Of a stretch of 64,000 nt of DNA, positions 20,651 through 31,238 are shown one piece after another. The notes beneath the pieces are model-generated. The model saw nothing but the letters and a program-made list of their open reading frames with translations. It was not told where the DNA came from and made no database searches. The translations under genes and the position numbers were made by a program. Source of the stretch: Athripsodes cinereus (lineage: Eukaryota > Arthropoda > Insecta > Trichoptera > Leptoceridae); contig OX388318.1 in the NCBI GenBank assembly GCA_947579605.1, forward strand, positions 11,656,001-11,720,000, written 5' to 3'. Position 1 is the first letter of the stretch. Every line of letters begins with the position of its first letter.

Positions 20651-22677
20651 AAATGAATATATACAAGATTGTAAATATTATTTTCATATACCTAGATGGA
20701 ATATTTGTAGTAGGTAATTAATAAAGGGATGGAACTTAGTTTGATTCAAGTGGATGGCAAGCTATCTATGTAGGAGACAGAGACAGGTGTATTTTGGTGT
20801 GTGTCAGATAGAGATGGATGTAGTTTTTTTTTGTTGTTTTGGGTCGACATTTTCAGTATCTGAAGAGGTAGGATAGATGACTCGTGGCAGTTTAGTTTTG
20901 AGCCTAGGAGAGGTGGGACTCATATTAATCTCTGTGTTTGAATTCGACATATTTTAATATTTTTATTTACCCACCTTCGTAGTAATTAATTCATTATATT
21001 TTAGTGATATTTCCACATTTGGGAATATATGAAGATCATCATAAATTACTTTCAATAAACCTTAAGATCAGTGATGCTGCCCGCTGTCCCAGATAAGATT
21101 TTTAATATTATTAATTTATTTATATCTAGGTGCTAGGATACGCTCAGGATGTCTGTTGTCTACAAGGCAATATTTGTACTCAAGGATTTATTATTTTACA
21201 GATTTTGAAAACAAAGGAGTTGTGTGTTGTGTGTATTTATTTTCAGTATTATTATATGTATGTATGTACCTATGAATTTATATAGCGCCGTCCCACAAAC
21301 CTAATACTAGACTGACGACAGTGGCGTACCGACCCACCTAATGTTGTATTTTTGTTTGATTTATTTTACCATAGCGAGGGACTAAACAGCTTGGAGAGAG
21401 GTCGTTTGTTGAACAGGATATTATTAACTTATTTATTTGATTGCATATTTTGTCATCGATGTCATTTGTATTCTACGAATTAACTGGATTTTCTATTTAA
21501 TTGTTCTGCTGGAAATTGCTGTGACATTATAGAATGTATTAATTAACATTTTGCAAGGCATGGATATATCGTATTGTTTATGTATTATTATATTAATATA
21601 TTTATATTAATACCATTTGTCCAAAAAATCCCTACATAAACCCTTTTCCTTCTTGGGAGTGCAGTTTTGTCCAGTCATTTGTTTGGCCCCAGACGATTTG
21701 GGTACGACGGTATTCTTTTCTTAACAAAATATATGATATTGTAGTATATAATTATGCATGATAATTATTTAAATCAAATTTTGTAAATATAAGTACATAG
21801 TTCAACTAACAAAATTCTCTCTTTTCCCTATATGCTGGAGGACCCACAATCCATTATAAGGTCTTTGGGCATTTGTAAATGGATATTATGTTTAATTAAT
21901 TTTAATTATTATTAACTGGTTGGTAAATCACTGTTCGTGATATTGCTAGCTATATTAGTAGTCTAACTTATCAGTTCTGTAAGAACACACCTTGCAATCA
22001 TTAACATGGTTGGATGTGCGTAGAGATTGGTGGTGCTTTCTCTGCGTATAAATCAACTTAACCAATGAAAAGGTATTTATTTCAAATGTTCTCCGACTGA
22101 AGCAGGTACAGCTCCATTCCTCGAATTTTCTGCTAGAGTATAACTTGAAGGGGTTATCTGCGCCCTTTGGTTGAGGCTCAATGATCAGGAATCTTTAGAA
22201 CTAATATCATTATATGTTTGCATGTCCGCATGTTTGCAATATATTGCATGTCCTAGTGATAATATATCTTATATATTATTTTATATATATCCGGCTGTAG
22301 AATAGTGCACTCGGGCTCAAAGTACGGCATAGCGAGTTTGAGACGTGAGGGAGCGAAGGCGGCGCTCCTTTAGCATGGACACAGCATGCTTTCCATGCAC
22401 TAACATGGTAGTTAGTCTCTGAAAATGATGTCATAGCAATCGTGTTGAAATTTAATTAATATTCAAAAGTAATAAAGTTATGTTTTTGGGTGCGCCACTG
22501 TCCTTTTTCCGACGCATCGAATAAGTAGGTACATTGTAGAACCCACATGCATTGGCTATAGGTACTATGAAACGGTTATCTTATGTAGGGACATCGATCG
22601 GCAACCAGTTACCATTCTACATTCTCGTGATGATACTAAATAATTAATTGGATTTTATTTTATGATGACTTGTTATG
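20651..22677. other. Long stretch without a gene
   Basis: Mostly AT-rich. A more GC-rich patch at 22310-22400 (CTCGGGCTCAAAGTACGGC, GGGAGCGAAGGCGGCGCTCC) has no reading frame. Nothing resembles the other repeat families of the window. Confidence 0.45.
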
Positions 22678-22690
22678 TTTTTTTTTTTTT

Positions 22691-22852
22691 ACGCGGCGGC
22701 AGAATTGCCATCCACACTTCTCAGCATTATACAACCAGATAAGTCTCCATATGATCAGTCATGATCACACAAAAACTTAACAGTCTAATGCCGGGAAAAA
22801 TTCACCTATCCAGATATACAGGATATCAAAGGATTAGGCTCAAAACGCGGGA
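22691..22852 (-). other. 3' UTR of the R4-like element
   Basis: On the minus strand it runs from just after the endonuclease stop to GGCAATTCTGCCGCCGCGT, immediately before the A tail. The terminal 20 bases include a CGGCGGCAGAATTGCC palindromic-like core (GGCAATTCTGCC is nearly self-complementary), a plausible recognition hairpin for target-primed reverse transcription. The same end is found without the rest of the element at 30880-30938. Confidence 0.75.
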
Positions 22853-23677
22853 TCAAAATACCAGCATTGTGCCTGAAATATCTGTGTTCAGAAACCTTTT
22901 TACAATATTACAAGTGTTTATTATAATAGATTTTTGAATTTTAATGTACAAATTAACCGGTAAATCTAATTTTTGTAAATTATTTATTAAAGATTTCGGA
23001 GTTACCCCTGTAGCTGACATGACTAAAGGTATTATATAAACGGACCTAGAATGCCAAATATTTTTTATTTCTCCTGCTAGTTCTGTATATTTACGTATTT
23101 TTTCTGCGACGGTTGTTTGTATATTATGTGTATTTGGGACAGCGATGTCGATTAGGTACGTTATTTTATTACGTTTATCATGTAATACTAAATCGGGTCT
23201 ATTATGATGTATTTGTCTATCTGTTATTATGGTTTTATCATAATAGATCCTATAATTTTGATTTTCTAATACCTGTTCCGGGTTGTATTTATAATAAGGT
23301 ATTACATTATTTGAGTTTAAAAGATTATGTTTAATAGCTAAATTTTGATGTATAATTTTTGCTACATGATTATGTCTATAAGTATACTCAGTTTGAGCGA
23401 GAGTGGAACAACCCGAAACTATGTGTTGAATTGTTTCCGGTTTGGCCAGACATTTCCTACACGAATCATCAATTATATTTTGATTTTTTATAATATATTT
23501 TTGATAATTTTTTGTATTTATTACCTGATCTTGAATTGCTAGCATAAAACCCTCGGTTTCCCCATACAATTCCCCAATGGTCAACCACCTGTTTGACGCA
23601 TATTTGTCAACATAAGATTGGTTGAGATCATTGAGGTGTCTAGCATGAAGTTCCTTCCTACCCCAAGATTCTAACAA
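22853..23677 (-). CDS. Restriction-like endonuclease domain of the R4-like element
   Basis: 274 residues from the first in-frame Met. The frame is open further upstream to about 23770, so this Met is not a real start. The product would nick the target DNA for reverse transcription. Visible motifs: CCHC knuckle C73-x2-C76-x8-H85-x4-C90 (CRKCLAKPETIQHIVSGC), RHN at 101-103, RPD at 160-162 and, 14 residues after PD, D177 in TYLIDIAVP. This is the PD..D catalytic arrangement of the restriction-like endonucleases of R2, R4, NeSL and CRE elements. EKIRKY follows. All key residues are present, and no stop interrupts the domain. In the parent family this is the C-terminal domain of a single polyprotein with the RT; here it lies one frame off. 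Confidence 0.85.
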   Translation of the reverse strand: MLESWGRKELHARHLNDLNQSYVDKYASNRWLTIGELYGETEGFMLAIQDQVINTKNYQKYIIKNQNIIDDSCRKCLAKPETIQHIVSGCSTLAQTEYTYRHNHVAKIIHQNLAIKHNLLNSNNVIPYYKYNPEQVLENQNYRIYYDKTIITDRQIHHNRPDLVLHDKRNKITYLIDIAVPNTHNIQTTVAEKIRKYTELAGEIKNIWHSRSVYIIPLVMSATGVTPKSLINNLQKLDLPVNLYIKIQKSIIINTCNIVKRFLNTDISGTMLVF

Positions 23678-23754
23678 AATATTTAAATAGTTTAATCGCG
23701 GACCTACTGTTTCGTCATTTAAATTTAAAGGTGTATGATTTTTATCGGCCTGTA

Positions 23755-26700
23755 TTATAATTTTATGTAGTATAGAATTATTTTGTTTGTTTTAAGGGAT
23801 TCTATTTGATTATTATGTAAAGAGGAAATGTTAACAATTCCTCTTCCTCCTATACTCCTAGGCAGAACCAACCTTTCTTTCGCGGAATTTGGATGGTGAT
23901 ATCTATTTTTTGTTAATTGTGTTCTAATAAGTCTTTCTAGTTTATCTAGATCCGTTTTAGACCATTTTATGATGCCAAATGAGTATGTTAATAATGGGAT
24001 TGCCCACGCGTTTATTGCTTTTACTATGTTTTTGGCCGATAGATCACATTTAAATATTTTATTAAGTCTATCTTTAAAATCATTTGTTAATTGAGTTTTG
24101 ATTAAAGAGTGATTTAAATTTTTAGATTGCGGAAAACCTAAATATTTGTATATTTCGTTATTATTCATGTTATTAATTTGATAACTAGAAACTATGTCCT
24201 GACATTCTTTAATTTTTCCTTTTTCAATGTGTAAAGTTTTACATTTATCTAGCCCAAAAGACATTCTTATGTCGTCTGAGAATTTTTTTGTTATACTTAT
24301 TAGTTTTTCTAATTCGGTATCCGATTTAGCGTATATTTTTATATCGTCCATATACATTAAATGCGATATTTTTGTTGACAAACGAGTATTTCCGTTAATT
24401 TTGATTCCATATTTGGATTCATTTAATAAATTGGATAGAGGATTTATTGCCAAACAAAACCAAAGTGGACTTAAGGAATCTCCTTGATAGATACCTCTTT
24501 TAATAGGAATATCTTTTAGAGTTATAGATTTATTATTAAGATTTAAATTTAAATCGATATTCCACGAACCCATTACTGTTTTTAAGAAATTTATGATTGT
24601 TGGATTAATTTTATAAATTTTGAAAATTTCTATTAGCCACGAGTGAGGTACGCTATCAAATGCTTTTTGATAATCGATATAACAAATATTTAAATTCCGA
24701 TTACGCGTTTGTATTTGTTTAAGTATTACGGAATCTATTATTAGTTGTTCCTTACATCCCATATGATTTTTACGACACCCTTTTTGTTCTTCAGCCAAAA
24801 TTTTATTTTGCGTCACGTGATTATATATTTTATTAGTTAAGCACGATGTTAATATTTTATAAATAGTCGGTAAACACGTTATAGGTCTGTATTGAGATGG
24901 ATTTGTTGTATTTTGACTTTTAGGTAGCATATATGTCAGACCTTTTGTTAAAAATTTAGGAACGTTTTGCGGGTGTTGTATGAGATTTGTTAAAGAATTA
25001 GCAATATAAGGTTGTAGGGATGTGAAACGTTTATACCAGAAATTATGTATTCCGTCGCAACCCGGCGATTTCCAGTTATGTGTATTTTTAATAACATTTT
25101 TAATTAAGTCAACGGAAATATTGGAGAATTCCATTTCGTCCACATCTGAATATCGATCAGTTTCCTCATTAATCCAATTTCCATTTTTATGCTCAATATT
25201 TTTACTCCATATGTTAGACCAAAATTGTTTTAATTCCGGTTCCGATGGTAAGCCATTATTATTTTTATTAAAATCGATATTACTATTTAATTTTTTATAG
25301 AATTGTTTTTCATTTTTTACAAAAGAAGCGTTATCTTTTTTACGTTTAAGTTCTTTATTATACCGGCGTAATCGGCTAGATTTCGCGGCAAGTTTTTGTT
25401 TTAATATATCTAGTATTTCGTTAATTTGATTGTTTTGTATACCAGATATATTGAATCCATTATTTCGTGCTATTTTTTCAAAATATTTTATTATATTCCT
25501 GCCCCGATTCCCGTTTTTAAATTCTGTGACTCTAGCAATATCTGTACGAATATTTTTTATGTTATTTTCCAAACGAATTTGCCAGTGGGGTTTTGATTTA
25601 GCTGTATTATTTTGATTATTATTTATTATTATAAGCTTAGAGCCAATTTTTTTATGAATGGTAACCACACTAGCATATATAAGTAAATGTAAATTCAAAA
25701 ATGATATATTATCGTACAGAAATTTGTTAAATATTTTATTATTAAACTCGTAAATTAAAGACGAAAGTTTTTTAGACGAATTTAATTTTCTAAATTTGGG
25801 CCTACACATCGGATCTGTATTAGCATAAAGATTGATGTTTTCGCGTACAGAATTGATCAATTCTGTAATATTATTATCATTCGCGACGTTATCATCTACA
25901 TTATGGATAACGTTATTTATTATTATATTATTATCATTTATTAAAGTAATTGATTCTACATTTATGTCGTCTTCTAGGCTAGTATTTAATTGTATTGTAT
26001 TATTATTGTCATCATCATTATTATTTAATGGAATGTCAGGGTTGTTACCGCGGTGTATGCTATCGGCCACATCTTTTTTTATTTGATCGATTATTGTTTT
26101 AGGTAGTAAATTATTACGTATTATTGATCGTCTTTGATCGGAAAGCCTTTGTTCGCTTACGTCAACTGCCGGAAAATTTTGCCTAAATACCGTATGTAAG
26201 CGTTGCCTATAACCTAATAAATTTGTTTCCAAATCCGTTACGATAAAATATTGTTGAATTATGAATTTATTAACTTCGGTTGTCCATTTTAATCTCTGCC
26301 TAGAAGTTCCTGCTTTTGTTTTTTCTGGTCTTAAGTTTGTGTTTAAATTTCTATAATTTAGACCAGTTTCTATTTCTAATTGTTTTTTTATATCATTAAT
26401 TTCATCAAACGTTAATACATTATTATTTTTAATATTATTTATCTGATTAGTTATTATATTTCCATTTAATGAAAAATTTGGATAGGCCGATTTCATATAA
26501 TTTACAATATATTCCAGGCACAATACCAAACTAGTAGACTCAAATTTTGAAAAACGATAGTATTCACGATACAAATCCCTGTTCATCTCGAAAGTAAATG
26601 ACTGGGGTGAATACAAATTTGTCTCAATGGTTGCAGACCGTAACAACATAGAGTCGTCATTGATCTGCAAAACATTTTGACTATGTTGTTGTCTACTAGT

Positions 26701-26817
26701 GGTAATCGCGATAGAATCTTGTCTTTCTCGGGAAACACTTGATTCTATATTGACGGTCGCGCATGAATCTCGGGATTCCAAAAGGCGAGTATCTTGATAT
26801 CTTGAGTTTGACTCCAT
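23755..26817 (-). CDS. Reverse-transcriptase polyprotein of the R4-like element
   Basis: 1020 codons without a stop. Residues ~173-240 (LKWTTEVNKFI ... SEQRLSDQRRSII) look like a Myb/SANT-type DNA-binding region. Residues ~255-320 are a low-complexity Asn/Asp linker. The RT domain follows: KSPGCDGI 583-590, YRPIT 643-647, ICYIDYQKAFDS 711-722 with the motif A Asp, GIYQGDSLSP 775-784, YMDD 822-825 with both catalytic Asp, then GLDKC and a thumb region with TYSFGIIKWSK. I see no N-terminal C2H2 zinc finger, which R2 proteins have. The frame ends at 23755 with a stop about 15 bases past the point where homology continues in the -1 frame. A single missing base (or a two-base gain) near 23770 therefore separates it from the endonuclease domain. 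The Met at 26817 is the first in frame after an AT-rich leader and is a plausible start. Probably one of many genomic copies. Confidence 0.9.
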   Translation of the reverse strand: MESNSRYQDTRLLESRDSCATVNIESSVSRERQDSIAITTSRQQHSQNVLQINDDSMLLRSATIETNLYSPQSFTFEMNRDLYREYYRFSKFESTSLVLCLEYIVNYMKSAYPNFSLNGNIITNQINNIKNNNVLTFDEINDIKKQLEIETGLNYRNLNTNLRPEKTKAGTSRQRLKWTTEVNKFIIQQYFIVTDLETNLLGYRQRLHTVFRQNFPAVDVSEQRLSDQRRSIIRNNLLPKTIIDQIKKDVADSIHRGNNPDIPLNNNDDDNNNTIQLNTSLEDDINVESITLINDNNIIINNVIHNVDDNVANDNNITELINSVRENINLYANTDPMCRPKFRKLNSSKKLSSLIYEFNNKIFNKFLYDNISFLNLHLLIYASVVTIHKKIGSKLIIINNNQNNTAKSKPHWQIRLENNIKNIRTDIARVTEFKNGNRGRNIIKYFEKIARNNGFNISGIQNNQINEILDILKQKLAAKSSRLRRYNKELKRKKDNASFVKNEKQFYKKLNSNIDFNKNNNGLPSEPELKQFWSNIWSKNIEHKNGNWINEETDRYSDVDEMEFSNISVDLIKNVIKNTHNWKSPGCDGIHNFWYKRFTSLQPYIANSLTNLIQHPQNVPKFLTKGLTYMLPKSQNTTNPSQYRPITCLPTIYKILTSCLTNKIYNHVTQNKILAEEQKGCRKNHMGCKEQLIIDSVILKQIQTRNRNLNICYIDYQKAFDSVPHSWLIEIFKIYKINPTIINFLKTVMGSWNIDLNLNLNNKSITLKDIPIKRGIYQGDSLSPLWFCLAINPLSNLLNESKYGIKINGNTRLSTKISHLMYMDDIKIYAKSDTELEKLISITKKFSDDIRMSFGLDKCKTLHIEKGKIKECQDIVSSYQINNMNNNEIYKYLGFPQSKNLNHSLIKTQLTNDFKDRLNKIFKCDLSAKNIVKAINAWAIPLLTYSFGIIKWSKTDLDKLERLIRTQLTKNRYHHPNSAKERLVLPRSIGGRGIVNISSLHNNQIESLKTNKIILYYIKL

Positions 26818-28865
26818 ATTATAAATTTAATTATTATTATATTATATAATAATATTTGAGTTATATTTTCTTCAGGTACTGAAGTGTGGTAAAGTGCTTT
26901 CTTGGTGGTTGAAATGATATTATTTAAAATTTTCATCAAAACTTTTATATGTCAATGAAGTAAACTTGTTAATGTGTCAATATTGTTTGAATTTGTAGCT
27001 TGGAACAATTTTGATGATTAAATTTAATTATTTAAGTACTTGTGGTGTAGATTTTATTTAAGTACTTATGAACTTGATATCATTATTTTTATATATTTTA
27101 AAATTTAATCTTCAATCTTGTCTTGGTTCTTGATTATAAGGATAATTAAAATTTAAATATTAAATGTCAAATAGAATGATATTGATTGATAAATTTGTTT
27201 ACATTGATAAGAATATTGTAATAATTAAATGATATATTGATTACAAATGATGAATTGAAACTTTTAGGCACTTTTATGAATAATATTATATTATAATTTG
27301 AATCATAAACTCAGAATTATATTGATTTACTTACATATATAGATGTAATGATGTTTATTTTGACACTTCAGTACCACTTTATAACTGTTTATATAATTAT
27401 GTTTTCTTGATATTTATTATCTTGATGTGAATTATTTTTAGTCTTTTATTATAATATGGAGTTTTAATGTATACATTTAGTGTAAATGTATTTTAATTAA
27501 ATTATATCTTCAGAGATATTTTATTTAGCTTCTTATTATCGCCGTTGCTAAGGAGCAACTCATATTAACTTATATTTCGTATTAACTTATTTTATTCAAC
27601 TTATATTTCGTTATGTTTTATTGTGCACTATTTTTATTATGTTATTTTACAGTATCTCAAGGTAAGTGATCTGACGTCAAAGTTGATCTCAGAGTTAATA
27701 TGTATCAAAATTCATGTTTAAATTGTTTTATTGATTTTGTGATTTTGTTGTTCTTTTTGATTATTGAAATGTATATTTCAGGTGATTTAATATTGCGTCT
27801 TAGAAATTCACAACGTAGGTAAAATTATCGTCAAAACACAACGTACGGGGTCCAAATCTACGAAAATAGTTAATAGATAAATCTAGACGATCACGAAAGG
27901 CCAAAATTCGTTAATTAATTCAATTAGGAATGCGATATTTCGTACGTATATTTGCAACAATGCGAAAATTCATACAATTCTTAGCTAGTCGGATAGGAAT
28001 GTAAATTCTAGTTTGGGAATCATTTATTACAGTAGGTATAGTTTAGAAGCTAGGATGTTGCAAATTCGGAGCTTAGAATGGTTTAAAATAGGTAGGGTCA
28101 TCACAGTATGTATACAATTGGGAAAACGATCTATACAAATCTATAGAATTCTAATTAATTAATTCTATAAAAACCTACCTACGAATAAATTTATGTACAA
28201 CTTCATGTGCATTTTCGTGTTTTATGATTTTGCAAAGAAATCATTATACGACCGACAAAACAAAAATTAAAATAAATGCAATAATATAGCTATAAAATAA
28301 ATTAGTCCCCCGAATATGGAATCATGACCTTGTCAACACGTAGTTGTTACTTATCTTAAATCTGACGGAAGCCAGTCATTGTAATTTACAGATTTGCAAT
28401 GCAAGCAAATCACAACATTAGGAGAAACATCTTAAGATTCTTAAATTTATTTGATTAACTTATTGCAAAATCAACATGCTGTCGCTATAACATTAGTACG
28501 AAGGACACTAGTATAACTTTGTTAAAACAAAAGTCCTCAACTGTTGCGCGGACTTTTTAGCAAGTGGTTATGAAATAAAGAACCTAGATTAAAGATTTTC
28601 ATGAAAATCCAACCGTACCTTTTAAATTAAAACTAGACTTCAGAGTTTTCCTTTGTTATTCCTATTTTCCCATAAGTCATTCCTATTTCTTACAAATAGA
28701 CATCTATAGACTCATATAGAGATAGATTAGCGTGTGAGTGTTAAAAATAATTATTTCAAAAAATGCCAGCAGCTAGGAAGGAGAGTCGTATAAAATATAT
28801 TTCCCTACAAATTCACCAATAAAAATTTCATTGCACATAATTTATTTTGAAAGAATTTAAGCGAT
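26818..28865. other. Upstream flank of the R4-like element; no gene seen
   Basis: Probably contains the element's 5' UTR next to 26818. A CACTTCAGTACC / GGTACTGAAGTG inverted pair occurs at about 26873 and 27365. At 27641-27782 there is a splice-like pattern (TTTTACAG, then CAAG|GTAAGTG and TTTCAG|GTG) without coding sequence. An 8-bp hairpin, AAAAGTCC / GGACTTTT, lies at 28529-28557. Confidence 0.4.
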
Positions 28866-28869
28866 ACCA

Positions 28870-29090
28870 ATAAAACATCATCACAGGACAGAAACCAGTC
28901 CCCTCCATTCAGAGCAACTCTGTGCCAAATGCGTCACCTTCTTCCACGACATTCCCAGCGCTCTGATATTGTTGTTATAGGAACGGCGTATTGTGAGAGT
29001 GTGAGAGGGACGCGCCGGCCGTCGGAACTCTTGTGGACGGAACAACAAACTATCATCGAGCATTCTCAGAACATGTCCATCGTGTGTCAA
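28870..29090 (-). pseudogene. Family E: LINE C-terminal fragment
   Basis: Same order as 15146-15400: GGACAGAAACCAGTCCCCTC, CATTCAGAGCAACTCTG, GCGTCACCTTCTTCCACGAC, CCAGCGCTCTGATATTGTTG, GAGAGGGACGCGCCGGCCGT. The minus-strand peptide retains MSWKKVTHLAQSCSEWRGLV, recognisably the same protein tail as at 37.8 kb. Family A sequence follows within ~25 bases. Confidence 0.6.
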
Positions 29091-29114
29091 ATAAAACATA
29101 CAAAAACCTTAACA

Positions 29115-29250
29115 ATTATTTTCAGCGATATCTTTTGCCACCCATCCCGAATGTCTTAATTTTTTGTTGGCATGAAGAAGACAGCATGCTTGTTTATTAC
29201 GTGGAATTGACCTGTAAGATATGGCGTGATGGTAGGTATAATAAATTGTA
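29115..29250 (+). repeat. Family A dispersed repeat
   Basis: TTTTCAGCGATATCTTTTGC, CACCCATCCCGAATGTCTTA, ATTTTTTGTTGGCATGAAGA, CATGCTTGTTTATTACGTGG, and a final ATATGGCGTGATGGTAGG. Good match to the downstream half of the 20400-20650 copy. It directly follows a family E fragment. Confidence 0.75.
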
Positions 29251-29255
29251 GTGGT

Positions 29256-29589
29256 TGTAGTATTAGTAGTAAGTACATAAAACATTTGGGAACAGTTGAT
29301 ATAGATAATAGAATGCATACAAATCCAACGGTAATATTATTATTATAAATATATTATTACTTTGATGTACGTGATTATATCTTAGTAAATAAATCATTTT
29401 TATTATGACAACAACTTCTGTATAGAAACATAATAGGCTGCACCTTATTGCTATTTAAATGCAGATAATTTGAATTCGAAATTAAAGCTATTTATAGTTG
29501 TTTTGAATTCATTTAGATAGCTTGTAGTAAAGTTTTGTTCCGTATTCTAAATGCATTGATTTTATTGATCGTTTGATTTTTATATTTAT
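29256..29589. other. No gene seen
   Basis: AT-rich spacer between a family A copy and a family F copy. Confidence 0.4.
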
Positions 29590-29900
29590 ACTAGCTGACC
29601 CGACAAACGTTGTTTTGCCATAGGTATGCATTATTTCAAGTTTACTAATATCGCTATTAAAAAATAGGGGTTGATGGTAGAAGGGTGAAAAATTAGGGCT
29701 GTATGTATTTTTTAATGCCTCACCATAGAAGAAAATTATCCAAAAAAAATCGAAATGGACCACCCTTAACTTTAAGGGGAATGAAAAATAAATGCAGACC
29801 TACTCGATAAGCACACAAAACTTCATCAAAATCGGTCCTGCAGTTTCGGGGGAGTATGATAACAAACACCGTGACACGAGAATTTTATATATTATATTAG
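29590..29900 (+). repeat. Family F dispersed repeat, full-length copy
   Basis: ACTAGCTGACCCGACAAACG at the start, GGGGTTGATGGTAGAAGGGT and a GGACCACCCTTAACTTTAAG block in the middle, and CGTGACACGAGAATTTTATA at the end. Same structure as the minus-strand copy at 18341-18684. No frame. Confidence 0.8.
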
Positions 29901-30084
29901 ATATTTTCTGTGTTTTGGGATTATTCTATGATTGGGTATGGTTTACCGGTTGTATGATCTTGCCGAATAATGTGTGGTATTTTCATTTACTGGTTCATCA
30001 ATAGCATATCGTGGTCTCTGGACTCTGTGATAGGAGAGTATTAAGAGAGCTGGATGTGTCACATTTCGGATCATTCAAGTCAAA
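29901..30084. other. No gene seen
   Basis: Short unassigned stretch between family F and a family E fragment. Confidence 0.35.
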
Positions 30085-30195
30085 TGAACAAAAAGAGCAC
30101 ATTTTACTTCTACGAGATTTTCGTCAGCCAGAATATAATCTCTTTCACAATACCCACACTATTCCTATGTTATCGAATGTAGAGTGTTTTGTGTC
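30085..30195 (+). pseudogene. Family E fragment
   Basis: AAAAAGAGCACATTTTACTT, CGAGATTTTCGTCAGCC, CTCTTTCACAATACCCACAC and TATTCCTATGTTATCGAATG match the 37690-37790 copy block by block in the same orientation. The coding content is destroyed. Confidence 0.5.
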
Positions 30196-30215
30196 TGTTG
30201 TGTGAAGAGGTGATT

Positions 30216-30854
30216 AAGTTGGTGCAGAATCATTTTGAATGGATGAGGATTTTTTCCACATTATGCTTTCGAGTAAACGGTTTGGATGGAGAAAGAAAAG
30301 AAGAACACATTATGCATTTGGTAGAGTGAAATATTAATAGGAATCAGAGGATGAAGAATCAAAATCTTTAATAATTGACTGTTATATTTATTGAAAAACC
30401 AGATGGTTTTTCGTAGAATTTAATTCCGCTTCTCGTTTAAATTAAGTTGATTTGACTACTTTTGAGATTATTTGAATAAACCAATCAAATTTTCTAATAA
30501 CTACTTACTTAATACGCAATCAAATTATGCATCCATAGCGAAATAAAATTATTATTTAATATTTGTTATTATACATAATATTTATTATGAACTTGGCCTT
30601 TGCGTGTAAAAATGTTCAAGATCTGCCAGACAGACAGATACCTACCAAGTAATAATTTTTAAATTAGCAAACGTGAATTGATTGCATAATAATTGGTCAA
30701 TTTGTATGGGAATTTATGGAAATAAAAACTAATCCAACGATAATCGATTTGATACGAATTATTGGTTGATATACCTACCTAATAAAAAAATATTAAAACA
30801 AATAAAATTAAGTTCGGATAAAAATTAGCTTTTTCATCTCTCACTATTCAGATA
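30216..30854. other. No gene seen
   Basis: AT-rich. A GGATGGAGAAAGAAAAGAAG block near 30286 could be a LINE remnant, but I see no readable peptide. Confidence 0.4.
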
Positions 30855-30938
30855 AATGGGTTGGCTGGAAGAAAAAAGAAGGAATAAATGGGTTGGCTGG
30901 AAGTTGCTGAAAGAAGATTGCAATTCTGCCGCCGCGTT
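30855..30938 (+). repeat. Orphan 3' end of an R4-like element
   Basis: GATTGCAATTCTGCCGCCGC followed by GTTG matches, with one difference, the last ~22 bases of the 22.7-26.8 kb element before its A tail. Upstream, AAATGGGTTGGCTGGAAG occurs twice (about 30855 and 30887). There is no long A tail here. A 5'-truncated insertion, or another element sharing the same 3' end, would explain it. Confidence 0.55.
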
Positions 30939-31238
30939 GAAATTAATAGAGACTAACTATTTCAGTAATAGACTACAGTACTCATATTATTTATTCGATA
31001 TTTAAAACTGTATTCAATTTAAAATAATAATTAGTAGCTGGCAGATTAATTTCAATGATTTTTTTTTAAATCTTAATTACTTTGCAGGTATAGTTTTAAA
31101 ATATAAGGTTAAACTCAGCTTACTAATGAAGGTTAAATATATTTTAATGACTTCCAAAGGAGCCTTAATATTTTTTGTTTTATAATAGATAATGCAAATA
31201 AATTGAGATTATGTTAATATTAATCATCTAATGCACCG
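30939..31238. other. No gene seen
   Basis: AT-rich with a T run near 31060. Confidence 0.4.

Larger units (their letters stand above)
22678..26817 (-). mobile_element. R4/Dong-like non-LTR retrotransposon with restriction-like endonuclease
   Basis: A nearly intact LINE on the minus strand. In transcript order it holds the reverse-transcriptase ORF from 26817, the endonuclease domain in a shifted frame, a 162-bp 3' UTR (22852 down to 22691) and an oligo-A tail of 13 (T run 22678-22690). The RT carries YMDD, and the sequence around GLDKC and QGDSLSPLWFCLA agrees with the R4/Dong clade better than with R2. The 5' border is not visible; AT-rich sequence upstream of 26817 is probably 5' UTR for an unknown length. 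No (TAA)n or 28S rDNA target is seen at the 3' flank, so insertion is not in the classical R4 or Dong sites. Confidence 0.88.

Noticed and set aside
23750..23790. Classical -1 frameshift slippery heptamer
   Set aside because: No X-XXY-YYZ heptamer is found in frame near the break. A point deletion is simpler.
24227..26086. Several 60-90 codon plus-strand frames
   Set aside because: Shadows opposite the RT gene of the R4-like element.
22853..26817. Assignment to R2
   Set aside because: R2 has an FADD-type RT core and N-terminal C2H2 fingers. Here YMDD and the surrounding motifs fit R4/Dong better.
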